Positions 27,167-36,461 of a stretch of 64,000 nucleotides of DNA are shown here, in pieces. Source of the DNA: Allostella vacuolata. GTDB lineage: Bacteria; Pseudomonadota; Alphaproteobacteria; ATCC43930; Allostellaceae. The notes under the pieces were generated by a model. That model was not told the origin of the DNA, made no database searches, and saw only the letters and a program-made list of their open reading frames with translations. A program made the translations under genes and the position numbers. The stretch covers positions 2,135,001 through 2,199,000 of the forward strand of contig AP019702.1 of the NCBI GenBank assembly GCA_006739055.1. The letters run 5' to 3'. Each line of letters begins with the position of its first letter. The stretch's first letter is position 1.

Positions 27167-28780
27167 TCAGGCGTCGGCGAGGACGAGGTCGGCGCCCTTC
27201 TCGGCCAGCATGATGGTGGGCGCGTTGGTGTTGCCCGACGTTACCGCCGGAAAGGCCGATGCGTCGATGACTCGCAGGCCCCCGATGCCGTGGACCCGCA
27301 GCCGGTGGTCGACCACCGCCTCGGCCGCGTCCGGGCCCATGCGGCAGGTGCTGACGGGGTGGAAGACGCTCGACGCGCGGCGGCGGATGTCCTCGAACAG
27401 CTCGGCGTCGGACCGGACGGCGGGGCCGGGCTCCATCTCCGCGGCGATGATGCCGGACAGGGCCGGCATGGCGGCCAGCCGGCGCAGGAAGCGGGATCCC
27501 TCCAGCAGCTCGGCCCGGTCGTGCTCGGTCGCCAGAGAGTTGGGATGGATCGCCGGCGCCTCCAGCGGATCGGCCGAGCGGATCTCGATCGTGCCGCGGC
27601 TGGTCGGGCGGCAGGGCTGGGCGCTCAGCAGGAAGCCGGGGAAGGGGTCGGGTTGCATCAGGGCGCGCTTGCCGGGCACCCCGCGGGTGTAGCTGAGCGG
27701 CGAGAAATAGAGCTGCATGTTGGGCCGGTCGAGGCCGGGCCGGGTGCGCACGAAGCCGCCGCCCTGGTTGACGCTGATGGCGAGCGGCCCGCGCCGCAGC
27801 GCCAGGTAGGCGAGGCCCGCCCGGAGCTTGCCCCACCAGGGCCGGAGCTGCTGGTTCAGCGTCGGCACCCGGGCGCGATAGAGGTGGTCGATGCAGAGAT
27901 GGTCCTGGAGGTTGCGCCCGACCGCCGGGGCGTCGAGCACGACCGGGATGCCGTGCCGCCGCAGCAGGGCGGCCGGGCCGATGCCCGACAGCTGCAGGAG
28001 CTGCGGCGAGTTGATGGCGCCGGCCGCCAGGATCACCTCCCGCCGGGCGCGGGCGACGAGGCGGGTGCCGGCGCGGATGTACTCGATCCCGCGGGCGCGC
28101 CGGCCGTCGAACAGCAGCCGGGCGGCGTGGGAATCCGTCTCGACCCGCAGGTTGGCCCGGCCCGTCGCCGGGTGCAGGTAGGCGCGCGCGGCCGACATGC
28201 GCAGGCCGCCCTTGGTGGCGATCTGGTAGAGGCCGGCGCCCTCCTGCTGCGCGCCGTTGAAGTCGTCCGTGATCGGCAGCCCGGCCTCGCGGCAGGCTTG
28301 CAGGTAGGCGAGGCAGGTCGGGTGGCGGTCGCGGTCGATGGTCGAGACGTGCAGCGGCCCGCCGGTCGCCCGCCAGGCATCGGCGCCGGCCGCATTGTCC
28401 TCCGAGCGGCGGAAGTAGGGCAGCACGTCGGCCCAGCCCCAGCCGGGGTTGCCGGCCGCCTGCCAGTCGTCGAAGTCGGCGGCCTGGCCGCGGACATGGA
28501 CCATGGCATTGATCGAGCTCGACCCGCCCAGCACCTTGCCGCGCGGCCAGTAGCCCTGGCGGCCGCCCAGCGCCGGGTCGGGCTCGGTGCGGTACATCCA
28601 ATTGACCTGCGGGTTGTAGAAGGACTTGCCGTAGCCGATCGGCACCTGGATCCAGAACCGCCGGTCGCTGCCGCCCGCCTCCAGCAGCAGGACCGTGAAG
28701 CGGCCATCGGCCGTGAGCCGGTTGGCGAGCACGCAGCCGGCCGAGCCGGCGCCGACGATGATGTAGTCGTAATCGGTCAT
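27167..28780 (-). CDS. GMC family FAD oxidoreductase (choline dehydrogenase-like)
   Basis: A 537-residue flavoenzyme. The N-terminal ADP-binding motif is YIIVGAGSAGCVLANRL. The first GMC signature is GRQGYWPRGKVLGGSSSINA, the second GAINSPQLLQLSGIGP, and the catalytic His/Asn region is VFHPVSTCRMG ... TSGNTNAPTIMLAEKGADL. These enzymes oxidise alcohols such as choline, alkanols or sugar derivatives. The ATG at 28780 was chosen because the beta strand starts at residue 4. A perfect 13-bp palindrome lies 86-98 bp upstream. It is likely co-transcribed with the DadA-like oxidase. Confidence 0.92.
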   Translation of the reverse strand: MTDYDYIIVGAGSAGCVLANRLTADGRFTVLLLEAGGSDRRFWIQVPIGYGKSFYNPQVNWMYRTEPDPALGGRQGYWPRGKVLGGSSSINAMVHVRGQAADFDDWQAAGNPGWGWADVLPYFRRSEDNAAGADAWRATGGPLHVSTIDRDRHPTCLAYLQACREAGLPITDDFNGAQQEGAGLYQIATKGGLRMSAARAYLHPATGRANLRVETDSHAARLLFDGRRARGIEYIRAGTRLVARARREVILAAGAINSPQLLQLSGIGPAALLRRHGIPVVLDAPAVGRNLQDHLCIDHLYRARVPTLNQQLRPWWGKLRAGLAYLALRRGPLAISVNQGGGFVRTRPGLDRPNMQLYFSPLSYTRGVPGKRALMQPDPFPGFLLSAQPCRPTSRGTIEIRSADPLEAPAIHPNSLATEHDRAELLEGSRFLRRLAAMPALSGIIAAEMEPGPAVRSDAELFEDIRRRASSVFHPVSTCRMGPDAAEAVVDHRLRVHGIGGLRVIDASAFPAVTSGNTNAPTIMLAEKGADLVLADA

Positions 28781-28865
28781 GGCGTCGGGGGCGGCACCGG
28801 GCTGGATGGTCTGCGGTCCAGCCTGGGGCCCCTGGTGGGTTGCCGGCGAGGTCCAATATCGAGAT

Positions 28866-28878
28866 TTGGTCATACCAA
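28866..28878. promoter_or_regulatory. Palindromic operator-like site TTGGTCATACCAA
   Basis: A perfect inverted repeat TTGGT-CAT-ACCAA in the 105-bp gap between the MocR gene and the GMC dehydrogenase gene. Read on the minus strand it is TTGGTATGACCAA, the form known for GntR/FCD regulators such as PdhR. Weaker relatives are at 30412-30422 (TGGTACGACGA) and 31619-31629 (TGGTATGGGCC), upstream of the enolase-family gene and the importer operon. Confidence 0.55.
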
Positions 28879-28885
28879 TCGGGCG

Positions 28886-30385
28886 CTACCGGTGCCGGGT
28901 CAGCCCCTCCAGCACCTGGGCCAGCACCTCGACCCCGGTGCGGATCGCGGCCGGCTTGACCCCGCCGAAGCCGAGCACCAGGCCGTTCACCGGGGTCGGC
29001 TCGATCGAGAAGCGGGCGATCGGCGAGACGGTGATGCGCCGGGCGTCGGCCGCGGCGGCCACGGCCAGTTCGGACAGGTCGGGCGGCAGGTGGCTGATCG
29101 TGTGCAGGCCGCTGTCGGTCGGCACCACCTCCAGCACGCCGCCCAGTTCGCGGGCGGCGGCCTCGCACAGGGCCGCGTGGCGCTCCTCGTAGATGCGGCG
29201 CATGCGCCGGATGTGGGTCGAGAAATGGCCCTCGTCGATGAACTCCGCGACGGCGGCCTGGATGCTCGACGGCACCCCCTGGACGAAGGCGGCGGCGACG
29301 CGGCGGAAGGTGTCGACCAGTTCCCCCGGCACCAGCATGAAGCCCAGCCGCAGCGCCGGGAACAGCGACTTGCTGAAGGTGCCGACATAGATGACGAGGC
29401 CGGTGCGGTCGACGCTCTTCAGGGTTGGCAGCGGCCGCCGGCCGAAGAAGAACTCGCCGTCATAATCGTCCTCGATGATCCAGGCGCCGGCCTGCTCGGC
29501 CGCGTTGAGCAGGGCGAAGCGCCGCTCCAGGCTCATGATGTGGCCGAGCGGCTGCTGGTGCGACGGCGTGACGAAGGCCAGCCGGAAGTCCCGCGCGCGC
29601 CGCAATCCCTCCTCGACCCGCAGCCCCTCGCGGTCGATCGGCACCGGCACCAGGTCGGCGCCGCAGGCAAGCAGGCTGTTGCGGGCGCCGATCGCGCCCG
29701 GATTCTCGAACCATACCCGGTCGCCCGGGTCGAGCAGGGTGCTGCCGACCAGGTGGAAGGCCTGCTGCGCGCCGCCGACGATGATGATCTCGTCGGCCTC
29801 GCAGGCGATGCCGCGGTTGGCGCGCAGGTGGCCGGCGATGGCGCGGCGCAGCTGCGGGTGGCCGGCCGGCTCGCCATAGCCCATCACCTGGTCGCGCGGG
29901 GTGCGCCAGTGCTTGGCCATGATCCGTGCCCACTGCGCCATCGGGAAGGCGTCGAAGGCGGGCAGGGCGGTGATGAAGGGCCGCGGCTGGTGGGGCAGGC
30001 GGGGCCGGTCGCCGAAGCGGTCGACGGCCCAGCGCATCGCCCGCGACAGGCGCGGCTCCCGCCGCCCGGCGCCGGCCCGGGCGTCCTCCGGCGGCTGCTG
30101 CGGCCGCTCGGAATTGAGCGCGGCGCTGACGAAGCTGCCGGCGCCGACCCGGGATTCGATCAACCCCTCGGCGATCAGCCGGTCGAAGGCGTGGATCACC
30201 GTGGTCCGCGACAGGCCGAGTTCGTCGGCCAGCGTGCGGGTGGCGGGCAGCCGCTCGCCCCCGGCGATGGCGCCGGACAGCATCAGCTCGCGCAGGGCCG
30301 CGTAGAGCTGGGTGCTGACCGGGCGCGGCGAGGCCGGGTCGATCTCGATCGCCAGCAGCAGCGCTCCGCCCGCGCGCTTGACCAT
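28886..30385 (-). CDS. MocR-type GntR/aminotransferase regulator
   Basis: A 499-residue PLP-binding transcriptional regulator. The N-terminal GntR winged helix includes [20 protein letters not shown], then [21 protein letters not shown] fold-type I aminotransferase domain follows, with the segment [18 protein letters not shown] holding the PLP lysine (SK). MocR proteins sense amino compounds through PLP and activate neighbouring genes. ATG at 30385 is preferred over the longer frame: GGCGGGGC precedes it and homology begins soon after. It is divergent from the enolase-family gene and lies directly before the GMC/DadA genes, so all three units are candidate targets. Confidence 0.92.
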   Translation of the reverse strand: MVKRAGGALLLAIEIDPASPRPVSTQLYAALRELMLSGAIAGGERLPATRTLADELGLSRTTVIHAFDRLIAEGLIESRVGAGSFVSAALNSERPQQPPEDARAGAGRREPRLSRAMRWAVDRFGDRPRLPHQPRPFITALPAFDAFPMAQWARIMAKHWRTPRDQVMGYGEPAGHPQLRRAIAGHLRANRGIACEADEIIIVGGAQQAFHLVGSTLLDPGDRVWFENPGAIGARNSLLACGADLVPVPIDREGLRVEEGLRRARDFRLAFVTPSHQQPLGHIMSLERRFALLNAAEQAGAWIIEDDYDGEFFFGRRPLPTLKSVDRTGLVIYVGTFSKSLFPALRLGFMLVPGELVDTFRRVAAAFVQGVPSSIQAAVAEFIDEGHFSTHIRRMRRIYEERHAALCEAAARELGGVLEVVPTDSGLHTISHLPPDLSELAVAAAADARRITVSPIARFSIEPTPVNGLVLGFGGVKPAAIRTGVEVLAQVLEGLTRHR

Positions 30386-30411
30386 GCCCCGCCCCGCCTT
30401 CCCCGCCAGAA

Positions 30412-30422
30412 TGGTACGACGA
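30412..30422 (+). promoter_or_regulatory. Candidate operator, partial match to TGGTATGACCA
   Basis: TGGTACGACGA matches 9 of 11 positions of the palindrome found at 28866-28878. It lies in the 119-bp divergent region between the MocR regulator and the enolase-superfamily gene, where a shared control site would be expected. Confidence 0.35.
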
Positions 30423-30504
30423 TAGGTCGAGAGTGGACCTTTTGTCGCGCCCATTCCGGCCGAAGGATCGCGTCTCGGTCACCCCAGCGCGGACCCGGTC
30501 GGAC

Positions 30505-31608
30505 ATGAAGATCACCAGCATCGAGACCTTCTGCAACGAGTTCGTCGGCTTCGTCCGGGTGACCGCCGAGGGCGGGGCGGAGGGCTGGGGCCAGGTCTCG
30601 CCCTACAATGCCGACATCACCAGCCAGATCCTGCACCGCCAGGTGGCACCCTGGTCGCTGGGCCAGGACGCGCTGGCGATCGACCAGCTGATGCGCCGGA
30701 TCCCCGAGAAGGAGCACAAGTTCCCCGGCTCCTACCTGCGACGCGCCATGACCGGGCTCGACACGGCGCTGTGGGACCTGCGCGGCAAGCTGGAAGGCAG
30801 GAGCGTGTGCGAGCTGATCGGCGGCACGCCGCGGCCGATCCGCGCCTATGCCTCGTCCATGAAGCGCGACATCACGCCCGAGGACGAGGCCCTGCGCTTC
30901 CAGCGCCTGCGCGACGCCCATGGTTTCGATGCCTTCAAGTTCCGGGTCGGGGCGGAGTGTGGCCACGACGTCGACGAATGGCCGGGCCGGACCGAGGCGA
31001 TCGTGCCGACGGTGCGCAAGGCGCTGGGCGACGACGTGGCGCTGCTGGTCGACGGCAACAGCGGCTTCAGCCCGGACCGCGCGATCGCGGTCGGCCGGAT
31101 GCTGGAGGACCATGGCGTCGGCCACTTCGAGGAGCCGTGCCCCTACTGGGAGCTGGAGCAGACCAGGCAGGTGCGCGACGCCCTGTCGCTCGACGTCACC
31201 GGCGGCGAGCAGGACTGCATGATCCCGACCTGGCGGCACATGATCGAGATGGGGGCGGTCGACATCATCCAGCCCGACGTCTGCTACCTGGGCGGGCTGA
31301 CCCGGACCCTCAGGGTGGCGGCGATGGGAGCGGCGGCCGGCCTGCCCTGCACCCCGCACAGCGCCAACCTGTCGATGGTCACGGTCTTCACCATGCACCT
31401 GCTGGGGGCGATCCCCAATGCCGGCAAGTACCTGGAGTTCTCGATCGAGGGGGAGGACTACTATCCCTGGCAGGACGGCCTGTTCCGCAACCCGCCCTAT
31501 GCGGTGAAGGACGGCCGGGTGACGATCCCGAGCGAGCCCGGCTGGGGGGTGGAGATCGCGCCGGAATGGCTCGAGAAGTCGCAGTACCAGGCGAGCCATC
31601 TGTCGTGA
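30505..31608 (+). CDS. Mandelate racemase/muconate-lactonizing family enzyme (enolase superfamily) 1
   Basis: A 367-residue enolase-superfamily enzyme, which abstracts a proton next to a carboxylate. The lysine motif AFKFRVG (K-x-R) is in place, with metal-ligand segments LLVDGNSGF (Asp), FEEPCPYW (Glu) and VTGGEQD (Glu), then [10 protein letters not shown] and [10 protein letters not shown] at the general acid/base end. It is probably a dehydratase or racemase of an acid sugar or amino-acid derivative; subclass not assignable by eye. The ATG at 30505 is followed at once by the KITSIETF strand typical for the family. The PotABCD-like importer follows 134 bp downstream. Confidence 0.9.
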   Translation: MKITSIETFCNEFVGFVRVTAEGGAEGWGQVSPYNADITSQILHRQVAPWSLGQDALAIDQLMRRIPEKEHKFPGSYLRRAMTGLDTALWDLRGKLEGRSVCELIGGTPRPIRAYASSMKRDITPEDEALRFQRLRDAHGFDAFKFRVGAECGHDVDEWPGRTEAIVPTVRKALGDDVALLVDGNSGFSPDRAIAVGRMLEDHGVGHFEEPCPYWELEQTRQVRDALSLDVTGGEQDCMIPTWRHMIEMGAVDIIQPDVCYLGGLTRTLRVAAMGAAAGLPCTPHSANLSMVTVFTMHLLGAIPNAGKYLEFSIEGEDYYPWQDGLFRNPPYAVKDGRVTIPSEPGWGVEIAPEWLEKSQYQASHLS

Positions 31609-31618
31609 CCGGCCGGAA

Positions 31619-31629
31619 TGGTATGGGCC
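31619..31629 (+). promoter_or_regulatory. Candidate operator, partial match to TGGTATGACCA
   Basis: TGGTATGGGCC shares TGGTATG and one further C (8 of 11) with the palindrome at 28866-28878. It lies 114 bp upstream of the importer's binding-protein gene, inside the gap after the enolase-family gene. Confidence 0.3.
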
Positions 31630-31742
31630 GCATTTCAAAATGGCCCTTTCGCGAAAACCAAAGCGATACCGATCATCATTCACCAACGTTCCGCGCGCGG
31701 GGAGGCGAAGCGGGACGGACAACCAGCAGGGGAGCCAATCGG

Positions 31743-32783
31743 ATGCGGAACAGAGCCATTCCGGCGGCCACGATCGCCGTCCTTCTCGCCGCGGGCCCGG
31801 CGCTTGCCCAGGACCTGACGGTGGTGTCCTTCGGCGGGGCCTACCAGGCGGGGCAGAGCAAGGCGCTCTTCCAGCCGGCCGCCGCCGCCATGGGCATCAA
31901 GCTGAAGGAAGAGACCTACACCGGCATCGCCGACCTGCGCCTCAAGGTGCGGGCCAACGCGGTCACCTGGGACATCGTCACCAGCGGCTCGGGCAGTGCG
32001 GCGCGCGCCGGCGCGGAAGGCATCCTGGAGAAGCTAGACTACAAGCTGATCGACGTGTCCTCGTTCCTGCCCGGTACGGCGCAGGAATATTGCGTCGGCG
32101 GCGACGTGTTCTCGACCGTGCTCGCCTGGAACACCAAGACCTATGGCGACAAGGGTCCGCAGAGCTGGGCCGACTTCTGGGACGTGAAGAAGTTCCCGGG
32201 CAAGCGCTCCTACCGCAACGGCGTCGCGGGCTCGCTCGAACCCGCGCTGATGGCCGACGGGGTGCCGATGGACAAGGTCTACGCGACCCTGTCGGCGCCG
32301 GGTGGCATCGAGCGGGCCATTCGCAAGATCAAGGAGCTGAAGCCGCACATCGCGGTCTGGTGGTCGTCCGGCGCGCAGCACGCGCAGCTGATGAAGGACG
32401 GCGAGGTCGACATGATCAACGGCTGGAACGGCCGCTTCGACGTCATCGCCAAGGACGGGGCGAAGGTCGCCTACACCTTCAACCAGGCCCTGCTCGACTA
32501 TGATTGCTATGCCATCGCCAAGGGCGCGCCCAACAAGGACCGGGCGATGAAGTTCCTGGCGGAGATCTCCAAGCCCCAGTACCAAGCGGAGTTCACCAAG
32601 TACATCACCTACGGGCCGACCAACAAGAAGGCCTACGACCTCGGCACGATCGATGCCGAATATGCGAAGAAGCTGCCGTCGCATCCGGACAATGCGGCCC
32701 GGCAGCTGCCGGTCGACCTCGCCTGGTACATCCAGAACGAGGCGAAGGCGGCGGCCGCCTACCAGAACATGCTGACCGAGTAG
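31743..32783 (+). CDS. ABC transporter periplasmic binding protein (PotD-like)
   Basis: A 346-residue solute-binding protein with a clear signal peptide (MRNRAIPAATIAVLLAAGPALA, cleavage before QDLTVVSF). The body has the spermidine/putrescine-type fold signals: FGGAYQAGQSKALFQPAAAA, WDIVTSGSGSAARAGAEGI and AVWWSSGAQHAQLMKDGEVD. It captures a small cationic or polar ligand in the periplasm for the importer encoded downstream; the ligand is unknown. The ATG at 31743 begins the signal sequence. Confidence 0.9.
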   Translation: MRNRAIPAATIAVLLAAGPALAQDLTVVSFGGAYQAGQSKALFQPAAAAMGIKLKEETYTGIADLRLKVRANAVTWDIVTSGSGSAARAGAEGILEKLDYKLIDVSSFLPGTAQEYCVGGDVFSTVLAWNTKTYGDKGPQSWADFWDVKKFPGKRSYRNGVAGSLEPALMADGVPMDKVYATLSAPGGIERAIRKIKELKPHIAVWWSSGAQHAQLMKDGEVDMINGWNGRFDVIAKDGAKVAYTFNQALLDYDCYAIAKGAPNKDRAMKFLAEISKPQYQAEFTKYITYGPTNKKAYDLGTIDAEYAKKLPSHPDNAARQLPVDLAWYIQNEAKAAAAYQNMLTE

Positions 32784-32861
32784 TCCTTCCCTGGCCGGGC
32801 GGCGCGGGCGGGGGGCCCGTGCCGTCCGGCATCCTCTACCATCGTCAGGCGGTTTGTTCGC

Positions 32862-33938
32862 ATGGCCCGTGCTGCTGCCCTTCCGATCGCCATCCGGCAG
32901 GTGACCAAGACCTATGGCCGGGTCCATGCGCTGGACCATGTCGACCTCGATATCCGCAGCGGCGAATTCCTGACCCTGCTCGGGCCGTCCGGGTCCGGCA
33001 AGACGACGCTGCTGATGGTGCTGGCCGGCTTCACCCGGCCCGACCATGGCAGCCTGCTGTTCGGCGAGGAGGAGGTGGTGCGCCGCCCGCCGCACAAGCG
33101 CGACGTCGGCATGGTGTTCCAGAACTATGCGCTCTTCCCGCACATGAGCGTCGCCGGCAACGTCGCCTTCCCCCTGAAGCTGCGCGGCGTGCCCAGGGCC
33201 GACGTCGGCCGCCGGGTCGAGGCGGCGCTGGAGCTGGTGCAGCTCGGCGGCTATGGCGAGCGGCGGATCGACCAGCTCTCGGGCGGGCAGCGGCAGCGGG
33301 TCGCGCTGGCCCGCGCCATCGTCTTCGAGCCGCGCATCCTGCTGATGGACGAGCCGCTCTCGGCGCTCGACAAGCAGCTGCGCGAGCGCATGCAGATCGA
33401 GCTGCGGCGCCTGCACGACCGGCTCGGCATGACCACGGTCTACGTCACCCACGACCAGCGCGAGGCGCTGACCATGTCCGACCGCATCGCCGTCATCAAC
33501 GGCGGCGGCATCATGCAGCTCGACCAGCCGCAGCGCCTCTACGAGCAGCCGGCCAACCGCTTCGTGGCGGAGTTCATCGGCGAATCGAGCTTTCTGCCGG
33601 TCGAGCGGGTGCCGGGCGGTTTCGCCCATGCGGGCCGCGTGCTGGCAATCCAGTCGCTGCCGGCCGCGGCCGGGCGCCACCTGCTGATGATCCGGCCGGA
33701 GCGGCTGCAGCTGCTGGGGGCGGGGATGGGCGAGGGGCTCAACCTCTTCGACGGCACGGTGGAAGAGGTGGTCTACCAGGGCGACAGCATCCTGCTGCAG
33801 GCGGTGCTGGCATCGGGCGCCCGGGTTGCGGCGCGGGCGCCGGCCACCGCCGGGGCCATGGCGGCGGTGCCGCGGGCCGGCGAGGCGGTGCGGCTCGGCC
33901 TCGGGCCCGCCGACACGGTCATCCTGGCCGACGCATGA
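32862..33938 (+). CDS. ABC transporter ATP-binding protein (PotA-like)
   Basis: A 358-residue ATPase of a binding-protein-dependent importer. Walker A is LLGPSGSGKTTLL, the signature LSGGQRQRVALARAI, Walker B ILLMDEPLSALD, with the switch histidine in YVTHDQREAL. A C-terminal TOBE-type domain starts at about residue 240 (SFLPVERVPGGFAHAGRVL). It powers the two permeases that follow; its stop overlaps the first permease start (ATGA). Family placement as polyamine/iron type rests on the PotD-like binding protein. Confidence 0.94.
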   Translation: MARAAALPIAIRQVTKTYGRVHALDHVDLDIRSGEFLTLLGPSGSGKTTLLMVLAGFTRPDHGSLLFGEEEVVRRPPHKRDVGMVFQNYALFPHMSVAGNVAFPLKLRGVPRADVGRRVEAALELVQLGGYGERRIDQLSGGQRQRVALARAIVFEPRILLMDEPLSALDKQLRERMQIELRRLHDRLGMTTVYVTHDQREALTMSDRIAVINGGGIMQLDQPQRLYEQPANRFVAEFIGESSFLPVERVPGGFAHAGRVLAIQSLPAAAGRHLLMIRPERLQLLGAGMGEGLNLFDGTVEEVVYQGDSILLQAVLASGARVAARAPATAGAMAAVPRAGEAVRLGLGPADTVILADA

Positions 33939-34825
33939 CGGCCATTGCGGAACGACCGAACGCCGCCGGGCTGCGCCGCGACGCCTTCCTGGAGCGACTG
34001 GCGCTGTTCGGGCTGGGCTCGCCGGCCTTGCTGCTGGTGCTGGTCGCCATGGTGCTGCCGGTCGGCTGGCTGTTCTGGCTGTCCTTCCTGGCCGACGACG
34101 GCAGCCCCAGCCTGGAGCATTATCGCCGGATGTGGCAGGAGCCGTCCTACGGCCGGACCTTCTTCGTCACCTTCCAGGTCAGCCTGCTGACCACCGGCAT
34201 CTGCATCGTCGTCGGCTATCCGCTGGCCTATGTCCTGTCGCAGCTGCCGCGGCGGGCGGCCAACCTCGCCATGATCGGCGTGCTGCTGCCGTTCTGGACC
34301 TCGCTGCTGGTGCGCACCTACGCCTGGCTGGTGCTGCTGCAGCGCCAGGGCCTGGTCAACCAGTGGGGCATCGAGCTCGGCCTGTGGAGCGAGCCGCTGG
34401 CGCTGGTCCACAACCTCCAGGGCACGCTGGTCGGCATGGTCCACATCATGCTGCCGTTCCTGATCCTGCCGGTCTACGGCTCGATGCGGGCGATCGACCG
34501 CGACTACCTGAAGGCCGCCGCCAACCTGGGCGCGGGACCGGTCGGCGCCTTCTGGAAGGTCTTCTTCCCGCTGTCGCTGCCGGGCCTGTTCGGGGGCGCG
34601 CTGATCGTCTTCATCCTGTGCCTGGGCTTCTACGTCACCCCGGCGGTGCTGGGCGGCGGGCGGGTGATCATGGTCTCCAACCGCATCGCCACCGACATCG
34701 AGCTGTTCTTCAACTGGGGCGCGGCGAGCGCGCTCGGCGTGGTGCTGCTCGGCCTGACGCTGGCGCTGCTCTACGTCGCGTCCCGGCTGGTGCGCCTCGA
34801 CCGGGTGCTGGGCGGGGGGCATTGA
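33935..34825 (+). CDS. ABC transporter permease (PotB-like)
   Basis: A 296-residue inner-membrane permease with six expected helices (ALLLVLVAMVLPVGWLFWL first). The cytoplasmic EAA loop is DYLKAAANLGAGPVGAFWKV, matching the EAA-G pattern that contacts the ATPase. WTSLLVRTYAWLVLLQRQG is typical of PotB proteins. The ATG overlaps the stop of the ATPase gene by four bases, indicating translational coupling. Confidence 0.93.
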   Translation: MTAIAERPNAAGLRRDAFLERLALFGLGSPALLLVLVAMVLPVGWLFWLSFLADDGSPSLEHYRRMWQEPSYGRTFFVTFQVSLLTTGICIVVGYPLAYVLSQLPRRAANLAMIGVLLPFWTSLLVRTYAWLVLLQRQGLVNQWGIELGLWSEPLALVHNLQGTLVGMVHIMLPFLILPVYGSMRAIDRDYLKAAANLGAGPVGAFWKVFFPLSLPGLFGGALIVFILCLGFYVTPAVLGGGRVIMVSNRIATDIELFFNWGAASALGVVLLGLTLALLYVASRLVRLDRVLGGGH

Positions 34826-34827
34826 TC

Positions 34828-35649
34828 ATGGGATGGCTCGGCCGGCCGGCGACGGAGACCCAGATCACCCACCGCGCGCGGCTGTGGCTCTATGCGGTCG
34901 CCGTCCTGGTGATGGCCTTCCTGGTCCTGCCGACCCTGATCGTCATCCCCATGTCCTTCTCGGCCTCGCAGTACCTGGAGTTCCCGCCCCGGGAATGGTC
35001 GCTGCGCTGGTATCGCAGCTACCTCGCCTCGCCCGAATGGATGCAGGCGACGGCGACCTCGCTGAAGGCCGCGTTCCTCACCATGCTGGTGGCGACCCCG
35101 CTCGGCACGCTGGCGGCCTACGGCCTGTTCGCGTCCCGCATCCGCTTCGGCCGGTTCGCCTTCGCGCTGCTGGTGACGCCGATCATCGTGCCGGTGATCC
35201 TGGTCGGCATCGGCGTCTTCTACGCCTATGTGAAGCTGAAGCTGGTCAACACGCTGGCCGGCATCGTCCTGGCGCACTCCATGCTGGCGGTGCCGATCGT
35301 GCTGATGATCGTGACCTCGGCCCTGAAGAGCCACGACATGAGCCAGGAGATGGTGGCGCGCAGCCTGGGCGCGTCGCGCCCGCGCGCCTTCCTGCTGGTC
35401 ACCCTGCCGCAGATCCGCTTCTCGGTCGCGACCTCGGCCGTGCTCGCCTTCCTCACCTCGTTCGACGAGGTGATCGTCGCCCTCTTCGTCTCGGGCGGCA
35501 ACAACTCGACCCTGACGCGCAGCATGTTCAACGCCTTGCGCGACCAGATCGACCCGACCATCGCCGCCATCTCGACCATCATGATCCTGGTGACGTCGCT
35601 CCTGCTGGCCCTGGCCCAGACGGTGGGCCAGCCGAGGAAGCGGGAGTAG
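34828..35649 (+). CDS. ABC transporter permease (PotC-like)
   Basis: A 273-residue permease, the second channel half of the importer. It begins with a cytoplasmic segment and a first helix LWLYAVAVLVMAFLVLPTLI, then SASQYLEFPPREWSLRWYRS, typical of PotC. The EAA loop is QEMVARSLGASRPRAFLLV. It starts 2 bp after the stop of the PotB-like gene. It is convergent with the YHS-domain gene and ends the importer operon. Confidence 0.93.
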   Translation: MGWLGRPATETQITHRARLWLYAVAVLVMAFLVLPTLIVIPMSFSASQYLEFPPREWSLRWYRSYLASPEWMQATATSLKAAFLTMLVATPLGTLAAYGLFASRIRFGRFAFALLVTPIIVPVILVGIGVFYAYVKLKLVNTLAGIVLAHSMLAVPIVLMIVTSALKSHDMSQEMVARSLGASRPRAFLLVTLPQIRFSVATSAVLAFLTSFDEVIVALFVSGGNNSTLTRSMFNALRDQIDPTIAAISTIMILVTSLLLALAQTVGQPRKRE

Positions 35650-35661
35650 CGCCGGTCGGGG

Positions 35662-36144
35662 CTACTCCGCGGGCCGGAGATTGCCGGCCGGCACCTCGCG
35701 GATGTCCCGCCAGTGGCCGTCGGCGGCCTCGATGTTCTGCGGGATCGCGGTCGCCCAGTGGCGCGCCACCCCGGCATCGAAGTTGAGGTAGAGCCGGCCG
35801 TCGACGATCCGCCATTGCCGCGGGTCCCCGTCCACCTTGCGCCGCAGGGCCGTCCCCATCGCGCAGAAGCCGCCATAGGCCGGCAGGTAGCGCTCCGGCC
35901 CGGCCAGGAAGGCGGCCCGATTGGCCGTCGAGGCGAAGCGGTAGACCGCCCCCCCATGCTCCGCCGTGATGTCCTCGCGGCCTGGCGTCGGTGCGCCCGC
36001 GGCGAAGTAGGCGACGGGGTCGTAGCCGCGGATCGCCAGATGGGCGGCATCGAGGTTGAGCGCCGCCGGACCCGCGACCCCGGCACCGGGGATCGCCAGG
36101 ACGAAGGCAAGCGACAGGCCGGCGATTGCAGAGAGCAGTCTCAT
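35662..36144 (-). CDS. Secreted YHS-domain protein
   Basis: A 160-residue protein with a signal peptide (MRLLSAIAGLSLAFVLAIPG..., cleavage near GVAG). The mature part has the YHS-like pattern AIRGYDPVAYFAAGAP, YRFASTANRAAFLAGPERYL and PAYGGFCAMG, found in periplasmic proteins suspected of metal or heme binding. The ATG at 36144 has AGGAG 8 nt upstream; a GTG three codons earlier overlaps that site and is less likely. Biological role unknown. Confidence 0.85.
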   Translation of the reverse strand: MRLLSAIAGLSLAFVLAIPGAGVAGPAALNLDAAHLAIRGYDPVAYFAAGAPTPGREDITAEHGGAVYRFASTANRAAFLAGPERYLPAYGGFCAMGTALRRKVDGDPRQWRIVDGRLYLNFDAGVARHWATAIPQNIEAADGHWRDIREVPAGNLRPAE

Positions 36145-36153
36145 GTTCGGCAC

Positions 36154-36461
36154 TCCTGTCCGCGGAAGTGGTGGAGATGCAATTCGTTGCCAATGATCCC
36201 ATTGTTACATGCCTTCGGAAAAAAAGTAATTTCTTCGGACATGTAACACAGGCGCGATAAACCAAAGGACCGGATGTCTGTATCAGAATATAGATGGCGA
36301 TATATGTTCTGAAAGACGACTCCCTGTGCTCACGTCTATTTGAGTGGAAGGGGAAGGGGGCGGGATGTAGGAGAGATCGGGCGCGATTGACCTGCCATCG
36401 TGGAATGGTGCCGGGGCCGGTCGCGAAGAATTCTTCCGCCCACCGCTACAGGGGAAGTTCC
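36154..36461. other. Divergent intergenic region with inverted repeat
   Basis: A 308-bp AT-rich divergent region between the YHS gene and a membrane protein gene. It holds a perfect 9-bp inverted repeat, TGTTACATG (36203-36211) and CATGTAACA (36240-36248), separated by 28 bp that include two CTTCGGA words and a run of A. This looks like a pair of regulator half-sites. The plus-strand frame is open from 36294 but does not look coding before 36462. No RNA gene seen. Confidence 0.45.

Noticed and set aside
28866-28878. Assigning the TTGGT-N3-ACCAA palindrome firmly to the MocR protein
   Set aside because: Known MocR targets are often direct repeats, whereas this site resembles those of FCD-type GntR proteins; the binding protein stays open.
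27131-30508. A 1125-codon plus-strand open frame opposite the MocR, GMC and DadA-like genes
   Set aside because: It is antisense to well-supported genes and its translation is Arg/Gly/Ala-rich without motifs; long antisense frames are expected at this GC content.
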